The notes below the pieces were generated by a model that had not been told where the DNA came from, made no database searches, and was given only the letters and a program-made list of their open reading frames with translations. Shown one piece after another: positions 52,248-63,177 of a stretch of DNA of 64,000 nt. This DNA comes from Telmatospirillum siberiense (GTDB taxonomy: Bacteria > Pseudomonadota > Alphaproteobacteria > Rhodospirillales > Magnetospirillaceae): the NCBI RefSeq assembly GCF_002845745.1, contig NZ_PIUM01000037.1, positions 1 to 64,000 of the forward strand, read 5' to 3'. Every line of letters begins with the position of its first letter. The first letter of the stretch is position 1. The position numbers were made by a program, and so were the translations under genes.

Positions 52248-53486
52248 TCAGGCGGTGAAGAGCCCCAGCCGGGTCGAGGGCACCCAACCCGGCAGGACCG
52301 CCGCCATCTGCCGGTCGGAAAGGCCCATGTGCCGTTCGAGGACCATCCCGATGACGCTGCGGAAGTCGGTGGTCACCGCCAGATCGCGTCCCTGGTAGAG
52401 ATCGGCCGGCCCAAGACCGGGCCAGTCTCCTTGGATCCGTCCGCCGGCCACCCTCCCGCCCAGGACCCACATGACGTTGCCGTGGCCGTGGTCGGTGCCC
52501 TTGTCGCCATTTTCGTGAACGGTCCGTCCGAACTCGGACATCACCAGCACGACGGTGTCGTCCAGCGCCGCCCCCAATCCCCGCGCCAGCGCCGCCAGCC
52601 CCTCGCCCAACGGCGCCAGGCGCGAAGCGAGCTGACCGGTGGCGCCGCCCTGATTGACATGGGTATCCCATCCCCCGAGATCGGCGAAAGCCAGGCTGAT
52701 CCGCTCATCGCGCGCCAGCAGGCGGGCCAGGCGGGTCGCCGTGCCGGGAAAGCCCCCGGGGGCGGGCGCTCCCTTGTCGGCCTCGGCCTGTTCGGCGGCC
52801 AAATCGGCCATGAGCTGCCGGCGCGCCTGCCGGCCATCGCGGTAGGCGGCGGAAAGCGGGTCGTTGCCGGAATAGAGCCCGTCGAACGCCTCGGCCATGG
52901 CCGGACGGTCCAGCGGCTGCGGCCGTCCGGCATCGGGCCCCAGGGCGAAGTTCGCGTTGGGCGCCGCTCCGGCCAGGATGCGGGGGCGAACCGCCCCCAG
53001 GCTAAGGGCCTGGATCGCCTCATGTGGCTCCGGCATGGCGGCGGCCAGCCGGTTCATCCAGCCGTCCGGCGTCCCCCGCACTCCCGGTGTCCCGCTTTCC
53101 ATGAAATCCTGGGCCTCGAAATGCGAGCGGGACGGATCGATCGAGCCGCAGGCATGCACGAAGGCGAGACGCCGCTCCCGCCACAGCGGCAGAAGCGGCG
53201 CCAAGGCGGGATGCAGACCGAAGCGGCCGTCGAGATCGAGGGCGCCGCCATCGGCGCCCGGCGAGGCGAGCCCGATGGTCGGCCGCATTTCCCGGTAGCG
53301 GGGATCGGTATAAGGGACGACCAGATTGAGACCGTCGACGGCGCCGCGCAGCATCACGACGACCAGACGGCGCTTGCCCGGGGGAGCGGCGGCCAATGCC
53401 GGACGGCATCCGGCGAAACCGGTCGCCGCCAGTCCGGCGGCCGTGGCGGCGAAGCGAAGAAAGCGACGGCGATGCATGCTCATCAT
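52248..53486 (-). CDS. DUF1501 family protein, Tat-exported
   Basis: 412 residues. Signal MHRRRFLRFAATAAGLAATG has a twin-arginine motif. DUF1501 blocks: LVVVMLRGAVDGLNLVVPY near residue 40, SRSHFEAQDFMESG near 125, VMSEFGRTVHENG and KGTDHGHGNVMWVLGG near 320, related to the alkaline phosphatase/sulfatase fold (Asp/His ligands). Paired with the DUF1800 gene directly upstream, as in many bacteria; the pair is thought to act together outside the cytoplasm, function unknown. Confidence 0.9.
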   Translation of the reverse strand: MMSMHRRRFLRFAATAAGLAATGFAGCRPALAAAPPGKRRLVVVMLRGAVDGLNLVVPYTDPRYREMRPTIGLASPGADGGALDLDGRFGLHPALAPLLPLWRERRLAFVHACGSIDPSRSHFEAQDFMESGTPGVRGTPDGWMNRLAAAMPEPHEAIQALSLGAVRPRILAGAAPNANFALGPDAGRPQPLDRPAMAEAFDGLYSGNDPLSAAYRDGRQARRQLMADLAAEQAEADKGAPAPGGFPGTATRLARLLARDERISLAFADLGGWDTHVNQGGATGQLASRLAPLGEGLAALARGLGAALDDTVVLVMSEFGRTVHENGDKGTDHGHGNVMWVLGGRVAGGRIQGDWPGLGPADLYQGRDLAVTTDFRSVIGMVLERHMGLSDRQMAAVLPGWVPSTRLGLFTA

Positions 53487-53508
53487 ACCTTATCCCTCCC
53501 ATGGCGGA

Positions 53509-54996
<1,488 letters not shown>

Positions 54997-55332
54997 TGGT
55001 CGGGCGCGCCCCAGGTGACGGCTCGGCCAAGAACCCGGGAATTTTTCAGGAACATTCTGGCAATTGAAAGGCGTTGCCGCCGACCGCCAGCTTGACGCCG
55101 CGCTCGTCCATCTCCATGTTGCAGGTCCAGCGGCGAACCATTCCGGCTCGCGCGGCGAGGCCGGGAGCGTTCAGCGTGACGGCGTCATCGCCGATATCAC
55201 CACGATGTCACCACATTCAAGTCCGATGACGGTCGATAAAGACACCGGCCGCCCCCGTCGGCATCGACGACGCGGCACGGACGGACGCCCCATCTCAAGC
55301 GCCCCCCGACGCTGAAACAAAGGAATTCCTGC
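54997..55332. other. Gene-less stretch with possible reverse-strand gene remnant
   Basis: No intact gene. On the reverse strand a frame ending at 55046 reads GMVRRWTCNMEMDERGVKLA and closes with a clear C-terminus, but is blocked by a stop about 55 codons upstream; a frame shifted by one base continues with protein-like text (VSLSTVIGLECGDIVVISA). It may be a decayed gene or chance in GC-rich DNA. Otherwise it should hold the promoters of the lipoprotein and the small gene at 55333. Confidence 0.4.
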
Positions 55333-55551
55333 ATGGACAAACGAGTGGAATCGGACATTCAAACCGGGGACCATTTCATGAAGGTCAGCGAGGCCTATGG
55401 AAAGATCTGGACGGTGGTCGAGCTCAGGGTCGCCAGCGACAGCATCCTTCATGCCCGGCTGAAAGCCAGCGGAGCGCAGAACGGCAGCGCCACCATCGCC
55501 GCCAATGTGCTGGTGGACCGGCACTTCTGGACGCCGGTGGATGTCGAATAG
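55333..55551 (+). CDS. Small hypothetical protein, 72 residues
   Basis: Not recognised. AAAGGAA lies ahead of ATG 55333. The product is soluble, without cysteines or signal (DKRVESDIQTGDHFMKVSEA, VVELRVASDSILHARLKASG) and appears to be a mixed beta/alpha domain. It faces the molybdoenzyme gene head to tail-end, 5 bp apart. Codon use is like the neighbours. The antisense frame over it (55171-55596) is a shadow. Confidence 0.6.
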   Translation: MDKRVESDIQTGDHFMKVSEAYGKIWTVVELRVASDSILHARLKASGAQNGSATIAANVLVDRHFWTPVDVE

Positions 55552-55556
55552 GACGA

Positions 55557-56342
55557 TCAGCTGCCGCCGAACCAGTTGTATCCCTGGTCCTCCCAATAGC
55601 CGCCGGGATTGCTGTTGGTGACGAAGAGCGCCCGGATATGCTTTGGATTTTTATAGCCCAGCTTGGTGGGCATGCGCAGCTTCATGGGAAAGCCGTATTC
55701 GCGCGGCAGTACCCGGCCGTCATAGGTCAAGGCCAGCAGAGTCTGCGGATGCAGGGCGGTCGCCATGTCGATGCTGGTGTAATAGTCGTCGGCGCATTTG
55801 AAACCGATGTATCCGGCGCCCGTATCGGCGCCCACGCGTTTCAGGAAGTCGGAAAACCGCACGCCGCCCCAGCGGCCGATCGCGCTCCATCCCTCCACGC
55901 AGATATGGCGGGTGATCTGCTCGACCTGGGGCAAGGCGCGCAATTCTCCCAGCCGCCAGCCTCGCTTGTCGGCGACCAGGCCGGATACTTCCAGCGCATA
56001 GCCGGCCTCGTCGACGGCAGGGGCCTCGTCGATGCCGTAGAAGGCGTTGAATGGGAACGGCCGCGTGATCATCGCGGCGGGATAGGTCGGGGCCAGGGCG
56101 TCCGGATCGAAGATCCAGCCCTGTACGCGGTCGTTGAAGCGCGAGATCGCGGCCAGGGCCCGTTCCACCTGATCGCCGTCGTTCAGGGAACATCCCGAAA
56201 GCATCGCCACCCCGCCCAGGGTCAGGCTGCCGAGGAAGGTCCGGCGGGACGGTTCCGCGAGACGCGGCGCCAACAGCTTGCGGGCCTCCTTCAGGATCGA
56301 TCCGGCATCCGGGCGGGCGGCATCGGTTTTCGGGCGAGGCAT
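55557..56342 (-). CDS. YedY/MsrP-like molybdopterin-dependent oxidoreductase, Tat-exported
   Basis: 261 residues of the sulfite oxidase/YedY fold. The N-terminus is longer than usual, with a twin-arginine motif (SRRTFLGSLTLGG) near residue 32 and a following lipobox-like SGC. RHICVEGWSAIGRWGGVRFS supplies the molybdenum-ligand cysteine; YYTSIDMATALHPQT and LPREYGFPMKLRMPTKLGYK are the conserved pterin-binding blocks. MsrP-type enzymes reduce methionine sulfoxide in periplasmic proteins or other S- and N-oxides. Electron donor is probably the cytochrome encoded 12 bp upstream. Confidence 0.88.
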   Translation of the reverse strand: MPRPKTDAARPDAGSILKEARKLLAPRLAEPSRRTFLGSLTLGGVAMLSGCSLNDGDQVERALAAISRFNDRVQGWIFDPDALAPTYPAAMITRPFPFNAFYGIDEAPAVDEAGYALEVSGLVADKRGWRLGELRALPQVEQITRHICVEGWSAIGRWGGVRFSDFLKRVGADTGAGYIGFKCADDYYTSIDMATALHPQTLLALTYDGRVLPREYGFPMKLRMPTKLGYKNPKHIRALFVTNSNPGGYWEDQGYNWFGGS

Positions 56343-56354
56343 GGCGATCTCCTT

Positions 56355-56969
56355 TCAGCGTCCACGAATCATGCGCGGCAGGGTGCGCGGCACCAGGGCC
56401 ACCATGACCAGATGCAGGGCGACGAACCCGGCCAGCAGGACCATGGCGACGAAATGGACAAGGCGCGCCGCCTCGTAGCCGCCCAGCAGATCGCGCAAGA
56501 CGGCGAACTGCACCGACTTCCAGAGCACCAGGCCGGACATCGCCAGCACGACGAGATCGAGCGTCGCGAACAGATAGGCGGCCCGCTGCACCTGGTTGTA
56601 GCGCCCCGGATCGTCATGCCTCAGACGCCCGCGCAGCGCCAGGACGGCGTCGGCCAGCACCCCGCGCGGAGAAACGGGGAAGAAGCGGCGGAACAATCGG
56701 CCGCCGACCAGATTGACCGTCAGATAGAACAGGCCGTTGCCCGCCAGCAGCCACATGGCGGCGAAATGCCATTGCAGCGCGCCGCCCAGCCAGCCCCCGA
56801 GCGTCACCTCGCGGGGAATGGAGACGGCGAAGAGAGGCGCGGCGTCGTAGATGCGCCAGCCGCTGCCCATCATCAGCGGCACCGCCAGGGCGTTCAGCCA
56901 GTGGCTGATCCGCAGCCAGCGGGGATAAACGACAGCGGAGGAAGGAGACGTGGGGGGATCGGCGGACAT
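56355..56969 (-). CDS. Cytochrome b/b561-type membrane subunit
   Basis: 204 residues from ATG 56969. Four membrane segments with histidines suited to bind b hemes: RISHWLNALAVPLMMGSGW, LQWHFAAMWLLAGNGLFYL, and RLVHFVAMVLLAGFVALHLV. It is cotranscribed with the YedY-like enzyme and takes the place of MsrQ (YedZ), to which it is not obviously related; it should carry electrons from quinols to the molybdoenzyme. Confidence 0.85.
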   Translation of the reverse strand: MSADPPTSPSSAVVYPRWLRISHWLNALAVPLMMGSGWRIYDAAPLFAVSIPREVTLGGWLGGALQWHFAAMWLLAGNGLFYLTVNLVGGRLFRRFFPVSPRGVLADAVLALRGRLRHDDPGRYNQVQRAAYLFATLDLVVLAMSGLVLWKSVQFAVLRDLLGGYEAARLVHFVAMVLLAGFVALHLVMVALVPRTLPRMIRGR

Positions 56970-57185
56970 CTTTCGGACCTCGCGGGTGGGGAGCCAGGCG
57001 TTCTCGTCGATCGCATTGTCCGGCCCCCCATATCTCCAAGTCCTCACGCAGAGTTAAATTAAACGTGACGAATGCGGATCCGGGGCGGCCACAGAAAAGC
57101 CATTTCCCTTCCCTATTCAAAACTCCCCTGCCTTATCATCCGAAGATTGCGAATGTTCGGACAATTCGGACGACGAAAGGAATGG

Positions 57186-59048
57186 ATGCACCGGCGCAGC
57201 AAAGCATTGGTTTTCCTCGCCGCGGGCCTTCTGGCGCTGGCGGGGCCGGCCGGCCGGCCGCGAGCGGCCGATCCGCAGCCCTATGAGCTGTCCATCCGGC
57301 CGACGGGCGACGACGGACTGGATGCCGCCCTGGCCGCCGGATCCCAATTGCAAAGCCTTCAGTCGAAGAATTCGGCGGGACCGTTCGCGCTGATCGCCCG
57401 CGCCCGCGCCGACGTTCCCCGCCTGGAAACGGTTCTGCGCAGCCTGGGATATTACGACGGCCGGGTCAGCATCCGGATCGACGGCCGCGCCCTGGATGAT
57501 GGGGATCTGCTCGACGTCCTCGACGCCCTGCCCGCCGACCGGACGGCCGGGATCGAGATCGGCGTGCGGCAAGGAGAGCGATATCGCCTGGGCCGGGTGG
57601 CGATCGAAGGCCCGGTTCCCCCCGACATTCCGGCGAAGCTCGATCTCGCCCCGGCCCGCCCGGCCATCGCCGCCGACGTTCTCGCCGCGCGGCAGACACT
57701 GCTCTCGGCCTTACGGGAGGACGGCTACGCCCTGGCCAGGATCGCCCCCCCGGCGGCGGTCCAGAACACCGCCGAAAAGACCATCGACGTCACTTTCAAG
57801 ATCGAACCCGGCGAGCGGCTGTCCATCGGCGGAATCGCCATCGAGGGAACGCGGGACGTCAACCCGGATTTCGTGCGCCGCCGCCTCTCCCTGCAGACGG
57901 GCGATCTCTATCAGCCCAGCCGCATCGAGGCGGCACGCACGGATCTGGCCTCCCTCGGCGTCTTTTCCGGCGTCGCCGCCCGGACCGGCGACGAGCCCGA
58001 TGCCGAAGGCGCCCTGCCGCTGGCCTTCGACGTTCAGGAACGCCCGAAACACGCCGTCGACCTCACCGCCGCCTATTCCACCGACCTGGGCGGCATTCCG
58101 AAAGTGAGCTGGACCGACCGCAATCTGTTCGGCAACGCCGAGCAGCTCAATCTCTCGGCGGCGGCCACCGGCCTGGGCGGCAGCGCCAGCGACGGCCTGG
58201 GCTACAATCTCGCGAGCCAGTTGATCAAGCCGGACTTCATGCGGCGCGACCAGTCCCTGCAATTCGACCTGGGCGCGGTGAAACAGAATCTCGACGCCTA
58301 CGACCAGGACGCGGTTTCGGCGGGTACCTCGCTGCGTCGAAAACTGACGGCGCAATGGAACGTCAATTTCGGCCTTTCCACCGAAATCGAACAGATCCTG
58401 CAACAGGACGTCAGGCGGCGATACAAATTGATCGACCTGCCCCTGGGCCTCGCCTACGACGACACCGGAGCGACCAATCCGCTGATGGATCCGACGCATG
58501 GCGGCCGCGCCGCCCTCAGCGTGACGCCGACCGAATCCTTCGGGCGCGACAACGCCACCTTCCTGACCCTGCAGGCCTCGGGATCGCTTTATATCGATCT
58601 GGCCGATGCCGGCCTCGCCCCGAAAGGCAGAAGCGTCATCGCCTTCCGGGGGTTGCTGGGCAGCGTGCAGGGCGCCACCCGGTTCCAGCTGCCGCCCGAC
58701 CGCCGTTTCTACGGCGGCGGCAGCGGAACCGTCCGCGGCTTCAAATATCAGTCCGTCGGACCGCTTTTCGCCGACGGCAGTCCGCAGGGCGGCACGGCGA
58801 TCGATTCCGCTTCCGTGGAATTCCGCCAGCGTCTGTTCGAGGACTTCGGTGCCGCCGCCTTCGTCGACGCGGGCCAGGTCAGCGCCGAAAGCCTTCCCTT
58901 CCACGGCGTCATGCGCACCGGCGTCGGCGGGGGCGTGCGATACTATACCGGGATCGGCACCCTTCGCCTCGACGTGGCGGTCCCCTTGAATCGGCCGCCG
59001 GCGGGCGATGGCTTCGAACTCTATATCGGCTTGGGACAGGCCTTCTGA
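57186..59048 (+). CDS. tamA: Outer-membrane translocation and assembly protein TamA
   Basis: 620 residues from ATG 57186 (AAAGGAA ahead); upstream in-frame residues do not look like a signal. Signal peptide LVFLAAGLLALAGPAG, then POTRA domains to about 300 (LETVLRSLGYYDGRVSI; DVNPDFVRRRLSLQTGDLYQ), and a beta-barrel of the BamA/TamA superfamily with GGGSGTVRGFKYQSVGP and the terminal aromatic residue of GLGQAF. Overlaps tamB by 3 bases. With TamB it helps insert some outer-membrane proteins and moves phospholipids. Confidence 0.93.
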   Translation: MHRRSKALVFLAAGLLALAGPAGRPRAADPQPYELSIRPTGDDGLDAALAAGSQLQSLQSKNSAGPFALIARARADVPRLETVLRSLGYYDGRVSIRIDGRALDDGDLLDVLDALPADRTAGIEIGVRQGERYRLGRVAIEGPVPPDIPAKLDLAPARPAIAADVLAARQTLLSALREDGYALARIAPPAAVQNTAEKTIDVTFKIEPGERLSIGGIAIEGTRDVNPDFVRRRLSLQTGDLYQPSRIEAARTDLASLGVFSGVAARTGDEPDAEGALPLAFDVQERPKHAVDLTAAYSTDLGGIPKVSWTDRNLFGNAEQLNLSAAATGLGGSASDGLGYNLASQLIKPDFMRRDQSLQFDLGAVKQNLDAYDQDAVSAGTSLRRKLTAQWNVNFGLSTEIEQILQQDVRRRYKLIDLPLGLAYDDTGATNPLMDPTHGGRAALSVTPTESFGRDNATFLTLQASGSLYIDLADAGLAPKGRSVIAFRGLLGSVQGATRFQLPPDRRFYGGGSGTVRGFKYQSVGPLFADGSPQGGTAIDSASVEFRQRLFEDFGAAAFVDAGQVSAESLPFHGVMRTGVGGGVRYYTGIGTLRLDVAVPLNRPPAGDGFELYIGLGQAF

Positions 59049-62000
59049 TGAGACGCCCCTTCAAAGCGCTGGCCTGGACGGCGGCCGCCCTGATCGCGGC
59101 GCCCCCGCTGTTGGCGGCGGGCCTGTCCGTCACGGCCAACATCGCGGCCGGACGCCATGCCATTGAACGGCTGACGCCCCGGCTGACCGGCGGCGCCGTG
59201 ACGCTGAGCGGGCTCGGCGGCCGTTTTCCCGACGCGATCCGCTTGGCCCGCCTGGAGTTGCGGGACGGCGACGGGCCTTGGCTCGCCATCGACGGCCTCG
59301 TCCTCGACTGGTCGCCGTTGCGCCTGCTGGCGGGCCATCTGGCCATCGAGCGGCTGGCTGCCGAGCGGATCGGGATAGACCGGCTCCCCGCCGCCGCGGA
59401 CGGATCCTCCTCCGGCGGGATGCCCGGCTTCGCCCCGCCGCTGCGTCTCGACCTGGATGACCTGCGCGCCGACCGCATCGCCCTCTCCCCCCCGCTCGCC
59501 GGCCGCGACAGGGCGTTCTCGCTGCACGGAAACCTTCATATCGATCCGATGGGCCGGGGCCGCGCCGAACTGAGCGGCGCCGGCCTGGAGGGTCCGGGAA
59601 GCTTTGCCCTGGAGGCCGGGCTGGATGGCGACGACCTGAAAGGCCGGCTCGACGTCGAGGAACCGGCCGACGGACTGATCGCCGGAATCGCCGGCCTGCC
59701 CGGCCTCGGCCCGCTTTCGCTGCGCGCCACCCTCGACGGACCGCTTTCGGCGGCCCGGCTCGCCCTGGCGGCGGAGGCCGGCCCCTTGACGGCGCGGGCC
59801 GGCGGGACGCTCGACCTGGTGAAACGCGTGGGCGGGCTCGAGATCGCGGCGGACGCGCCGGCGATGACGCCGGCCGACGGCCTGTCCTGGCGGTCGCTTC
59901 ACCTGGATGCCCGGATCGACGGCGCCCTCGCCCGGCCGGACGCCAGCGGCCGGCTGACCGTCGAAACCCTGGCGGCGGCGGGATTCGGGGTGAAAAACCT
60001 GACGGTGGAGATAACCGGCGACGCCGGCACGCTCCATCTGGCCGCGCGGACCGCCGGCCTGACGCTTCCCGGACCGCGCCCTGACCTCCTCGGACAGACG
60101 CCCCTGACCGGACAGGCGGCCATCGACCTGGACGCCCCGCGAACGCCGGTCACCTTCACCCTCAGCCATCCCCTGCTGGAGCTCAGCGGCAAGGCGGATT
60201 TCGGCGTCTCGCCCAGCGGCGCCGCCACCGTCGTCCTGCCGGTCCTGGCGCCGTTCGCCGACGCCGCCGGCCTCGATTTCAAGGGTCACGCCCGGCTGGA
60301 GGCCGGATTTTCCACGCCCAACGGCAAGACGGCCCTGACGCTTGCCGGAACGCTGGGCGCCGACGGCGCCGTCCGGCGTCCGGCCGAGGCCCTGATCGGC
60401 GAGGAAACCCGGATCGACGCGGCCGTCACCCTGGAGGGAGCGGGCGTCACGGTGGATCACGCCGAGATCGCCGGCCGGACACTGCGGCTTTCCCTGGCCG
60501 GTTCGGCGAAGGACCAGGGGCTCGATCTCGCCTGGAAAGCGGCGCTCTCCGATCTGTCCCTCCTCTCTGGCGATATTGCCGGCACGCTTTCGGCCGAGGG
60601 CCGCGTCCGGGGCAGCCAACGCGAACCGCTGATCGATGCCGAGGCGAAAGGCGATCTGGCGCCCGGCGGACTGCCGAAAAAACCGTTCTCGCTTTCCCTT
60701 CACGGCGAGGGATCGACGATCTCGCAGAACGGCAGGATAAGCCTGACCGGCGTCCTCGGCGGCGAGAAAATCGAGATGGCCGCGAACGCCAGACCCGGCC
60801 GGAACGACGCCATGGAACTGGCCATCGAGCATGCGCGCTGGAGCGGCGCGGAGATGCGGGGCACCCTGCTGTTGCCGCCGGACGGACGCGGCGCGACGGG
60901 AAAGCTCGACCTGCGCCTGCCCCGCCTCGCCGATTTGCGGCGGTTGACCGGACAGGATCTGGCCGGTTCCCTTTCGGGAACGCTGAGCCTGGCGGACCGG
61001 GGCGGACGCGGCGAGCTTCGCCTGACCGCCACCGCGTCGGACCTCGCCCTCGCCGACGACAAGGTCGGGCACGCGACGTTGGAGGGCACCCTGGCCGATC
61101 CGCAGGGCCATCCGAACCTCGCCTTGCGGCTGGCCGCCGACGATATCGCGGCCGGCGGCATGACCGGTTCGGCCAGCCTCGATGCCGGCGGCCCGCCCGA
61201 AAAGCTGGCGCTGCGCCTGCAAGGCGCGTTGGAGATCGCCGGCTCTCCGGCCGTCGTCAGCGCCGAGGCTTTGCTGGACACCGCCCACAGCCGCCTCGGC
61301 GTGAGCGCGATGCAGGCGCGATATTGCGGTGGGACGGCCCGGCTGCTGGAGCCGGCCTCCGTCGACTTCGCCAAGGGGGTGAGCCTCGGCGGTGTCAGGA
61401 TCGGTCTCGGCCGGACGACGATGGATCTGGCCGGCCGCCTGTCGCCGAAGTTCGATCTGACGGCCTCGCTGAGCGGAACCGTGGCGGACCTGCCGGCCGG
61501 CTGTCTGCCCCTCCCCCTTTCGCAAGGCGGCGTGACCGTCCAGGCAAAAATCACCGGCACCCCGGATGCGCCCGAGGGAAGCTTTCAGATCAGCGGACGG
61601 GACCTGCGCATGCGCGGAGCCCCCACCGTCGCCCCCGCCTTCCTCCAAGCGTCGGGCGAGATCCATGGACGCATCCTCCGCCTCATGGCGGAATTGAAGG
61701 CCGGAAAGGCGGTGGATTTTCACCTGTCCGGCGCCGTCCCGCTGGATCCCGGCGGCAGCCTGGAGATGAAGGCCACGGGCGCGCTCGATCTGGCCATGCT
61801 CACCCCCATCCTGGTGGCCGACGACCGCAGCGTTCAGGGGCGGTTGACCCTCGATGCCGTCGTCGGGGGGAGCATGGCCTCGCCCTGCGTCAGCGGAACG
61901 GCGGATTTGACCGGGGGCGCGATCCACGATTTCTCGCAAGGCTTCGCCTTGCAGGCCGTCAACGCCAAAATCGACGCAGACTGCGCACAGCTCCGGCTTT

Positions 62001-63067
62001 CCTCCTTCACCGCCAAGGCCGGTCCGGGAACCGTCTCCGCCACCGGCCGGCTGGACCTGGGGGCCGAGGGCATGCCCGTCGACCTGACCATTTCGGCCAG
62101 CAACGCCCGTCCGCTGGCCAGCGATCTGCTGACCGCCGACCTCGACGCCGAGATGACCCTCCGGGGGCCGGCGGCCGGGCCGCTTCTGCTGGCCGGAAAC
62201 ATCCTGGTGCGCCGGGCCGACATCAACATTCCCGACAGCTTCGCCAGCAGCGTCGCCGTCCTCGACGTCCATCGGCCGGGCGAGATCCCGCCGCCGCCGC
62301 CGCCCGAGACACCCCTGGGCCTCGACCTGACGCTCCGCGCCCCGGACCGCATTTTCGTGCGCGGGCGCGGCGTCGACGCGGAACTGTCCGGCCAGATCCG
62401 CATCGAGGGAACCTCGCTGGACCCGAAGGTGTCGGACGGCTTCAACCTGCGGCGCGGCAGCTATTCCCTGGCCAGCAAGACCCTGGATTTCCAAAGCGGC
62501 CGCGTCGCCTTCGACGGCATGGGGGTGGAACGCAGAATAGACCCCACGCTGCATTTCGTCGCCCAGACATCCTCCGGCACGGTCACCGCCACCCTGACCA
62601 TCAGCGGCTATGCCGACGCCCCCAAGATCGAGCTGTCGAGCACGCCGTCGCTGCCGCAGGACGAAATCCTGGCGCAGCTGCTTTTCGGACAAAGCGTCAA
62701 GCAGCTGAGCCCGTTGCAGATCGCCCAGATCGCCCAATCGGTGGCGGCGCTGACCAACCTTGGCGGCGGCCTCGATCCCTTGTCGGCGATTCGCCGGGGC
62801 CTCGGGCTGGACCGCCTGTCCACCGGCGGCGAAAGCGGCGGCTCGGGGGCCAGCCTGCAGGCGGGAAAGTACGTCGCCGAGGGGGTTTATGTCGGCGCCC
62901 AGCAGGGCATTTCGGACGGCACCCGGGCCCAAGTGCAGATCGACCTGACCGAGCATCTCAAGCTGGAAACGACCATCGGCACCGGCGGATCGGCCCGCAC
63001 CAGCGAGACGACGACGCAGAACGATCCTGGCAGCAGCGTCGGCCTGACCTACCGGTTCGAATATTGA
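59048..63067 (+). CDS. tamB: Inner-membrane-anchored translocation and assembly protein TamB
   Basis: 1339 residues. One N-terminal membrane anchor (LAWTAAALIAAPPLLAAGLS), then a long series of repetitive beta segments (LDGPLSAARLALAAEAG and similar), and the C-terminal DUF490 region (IEGTSLDPKVSDGFNLRRGS, ELSSTPSLPQDEILAQLLFG, GLTYRFEY end). It bridges the periplasm between the inner membrane and TamA. Start overlaps the tamA stop. Confidence 0.93.
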   Translation: MRRPFKALAWTAAALIAAPPLLAAGLSVTANIAAGRHAIERLTPRLTGGAVTLSGLGGRFPDAIRLARLELRDGDGPWLAIDGLVLDWSPLRLLAGHLAIERLAAERIGIDRLPAAADGSSSGGMPGFAPPLRLDLDDLRADRIALSPPLAGRDRAFSLHGNLHIDPMGRGRAELSGAGLEGPGSFALEAGLDGDDLKGRLDVEEPADGLIAGIAGLPGLGPLSLRATLDGPLSAARLALAAEAGPLTARAGGTLDLVKRVGGLEIAADAPAMTPADGLSWRSLHLDARIDGALARPDASGRLTVETLAAAGFGVKNLTVEITGDAGTLHLAARTAGLTLPGPRPDLLGQTPLTGQAAIDLDAPRTPVTFTLSHPLLELSGKADFGVSPSGAATVVLPVLAPFADAAGLDFKGHARLEAGFSTPNGKTALTLAGTLGADGAVRRPAEALIGEETRIDAAVTLEGAGVTVDHAEIAGRTLRLSLAGSAKDQGLDLAWKAALSDLSLLSGDIAGTLSAEGRVRGSQREPLIDAEAKGDLAPGGLPKKPFSLSLHGEGSTISQNGRISLTGVLGGEKIEMAANARPGRNDAMELAIEHARWSGAEMRGTLLLPPDGRGATGKLDLRLPRLADLRRLTGQDLAGSLSGTLSLADRGGRGELRLTATASDLALADDKVGHATLEGTLADPQGHPNLALRLAADDIAAGGMTGSASLDAGGPPEKLALRLQGALEIAGSPAVVSAEALLDTAHSRLGVSAMQARYCGGTARLLEPASVDFAKGVSLGGVRIGLGRTTMDLAGRLSPKFDLTASLSGTVADLPAGCLPLPLSQGGVTVQAKITGTPDAPEGSFQISGRDLRMRGAPTVAPAFLQASGEIHGRILRLMAELKAGKAVDFHLSGAVPLDPGGSLEMKATGALDLAMLTPILVADDRSVQGRLTLDAVVGGSMASPCVSGTADLTGGAIHDFSQGFALQAVNAKIDADCAQLRLSSFTAKAGPGTVSATGRLDLGAEGMPVDLTISASNARPLASDLLTADLDAEMTLRGPAAGPLLLAGNILVRRADINIPDSFASSVAVLDVHRPGEIPPPPPPETPLGLDLTLRAPDRIFVRGRGVDAELSGQIRIEGTSLDPKVSDGFNLRRGSYSLASKTLDFQSGRVAFDGMGVERRIDPTLHFVAQTSSGTVTATLTISGYADAPKIELSSTPSLPQDEILAQLLFGQSVKQLSPLQIAQIAQSVAALTNLGGGLDPLSAIRRGLGLDRLSTGGESGGSGASLQAGKYVAEGVYVGAQQGISDGTRAQVQIDLTEHLKLETTIGTGGSARTSETTTQNDPGSSVGLTYRFEY

Positions 63068-63177
63068 CCGTCCGCGCCTGCCGGAATGAGACGATGGTCC
63101 TTGCCTGCCTCCTCCCCCCTGGGGAAAATGCAGGGCACCGAACCGCCCGCAACACCGAGCCCCGGGAGATTTGTCCG

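Noticed and set aside
55171-55596. 141-codon reverse frame over the small gene at 55333
   Set aside because: Forward gene has a ribosome site and better protein text; the reverse frame is mostly its shadow.
59021-62956. 1311-codon reverse frame opposite tamB
   Set aside because: Rich in Gln/Gly/Arg, no start signal or motif; tamB on the forward strand explains the region.
61324-63177. Forward frame leading into the UPF0114 gene
   Set aside because: Out-of-frame translation of tamB; the real protein begins at ATG 63178.
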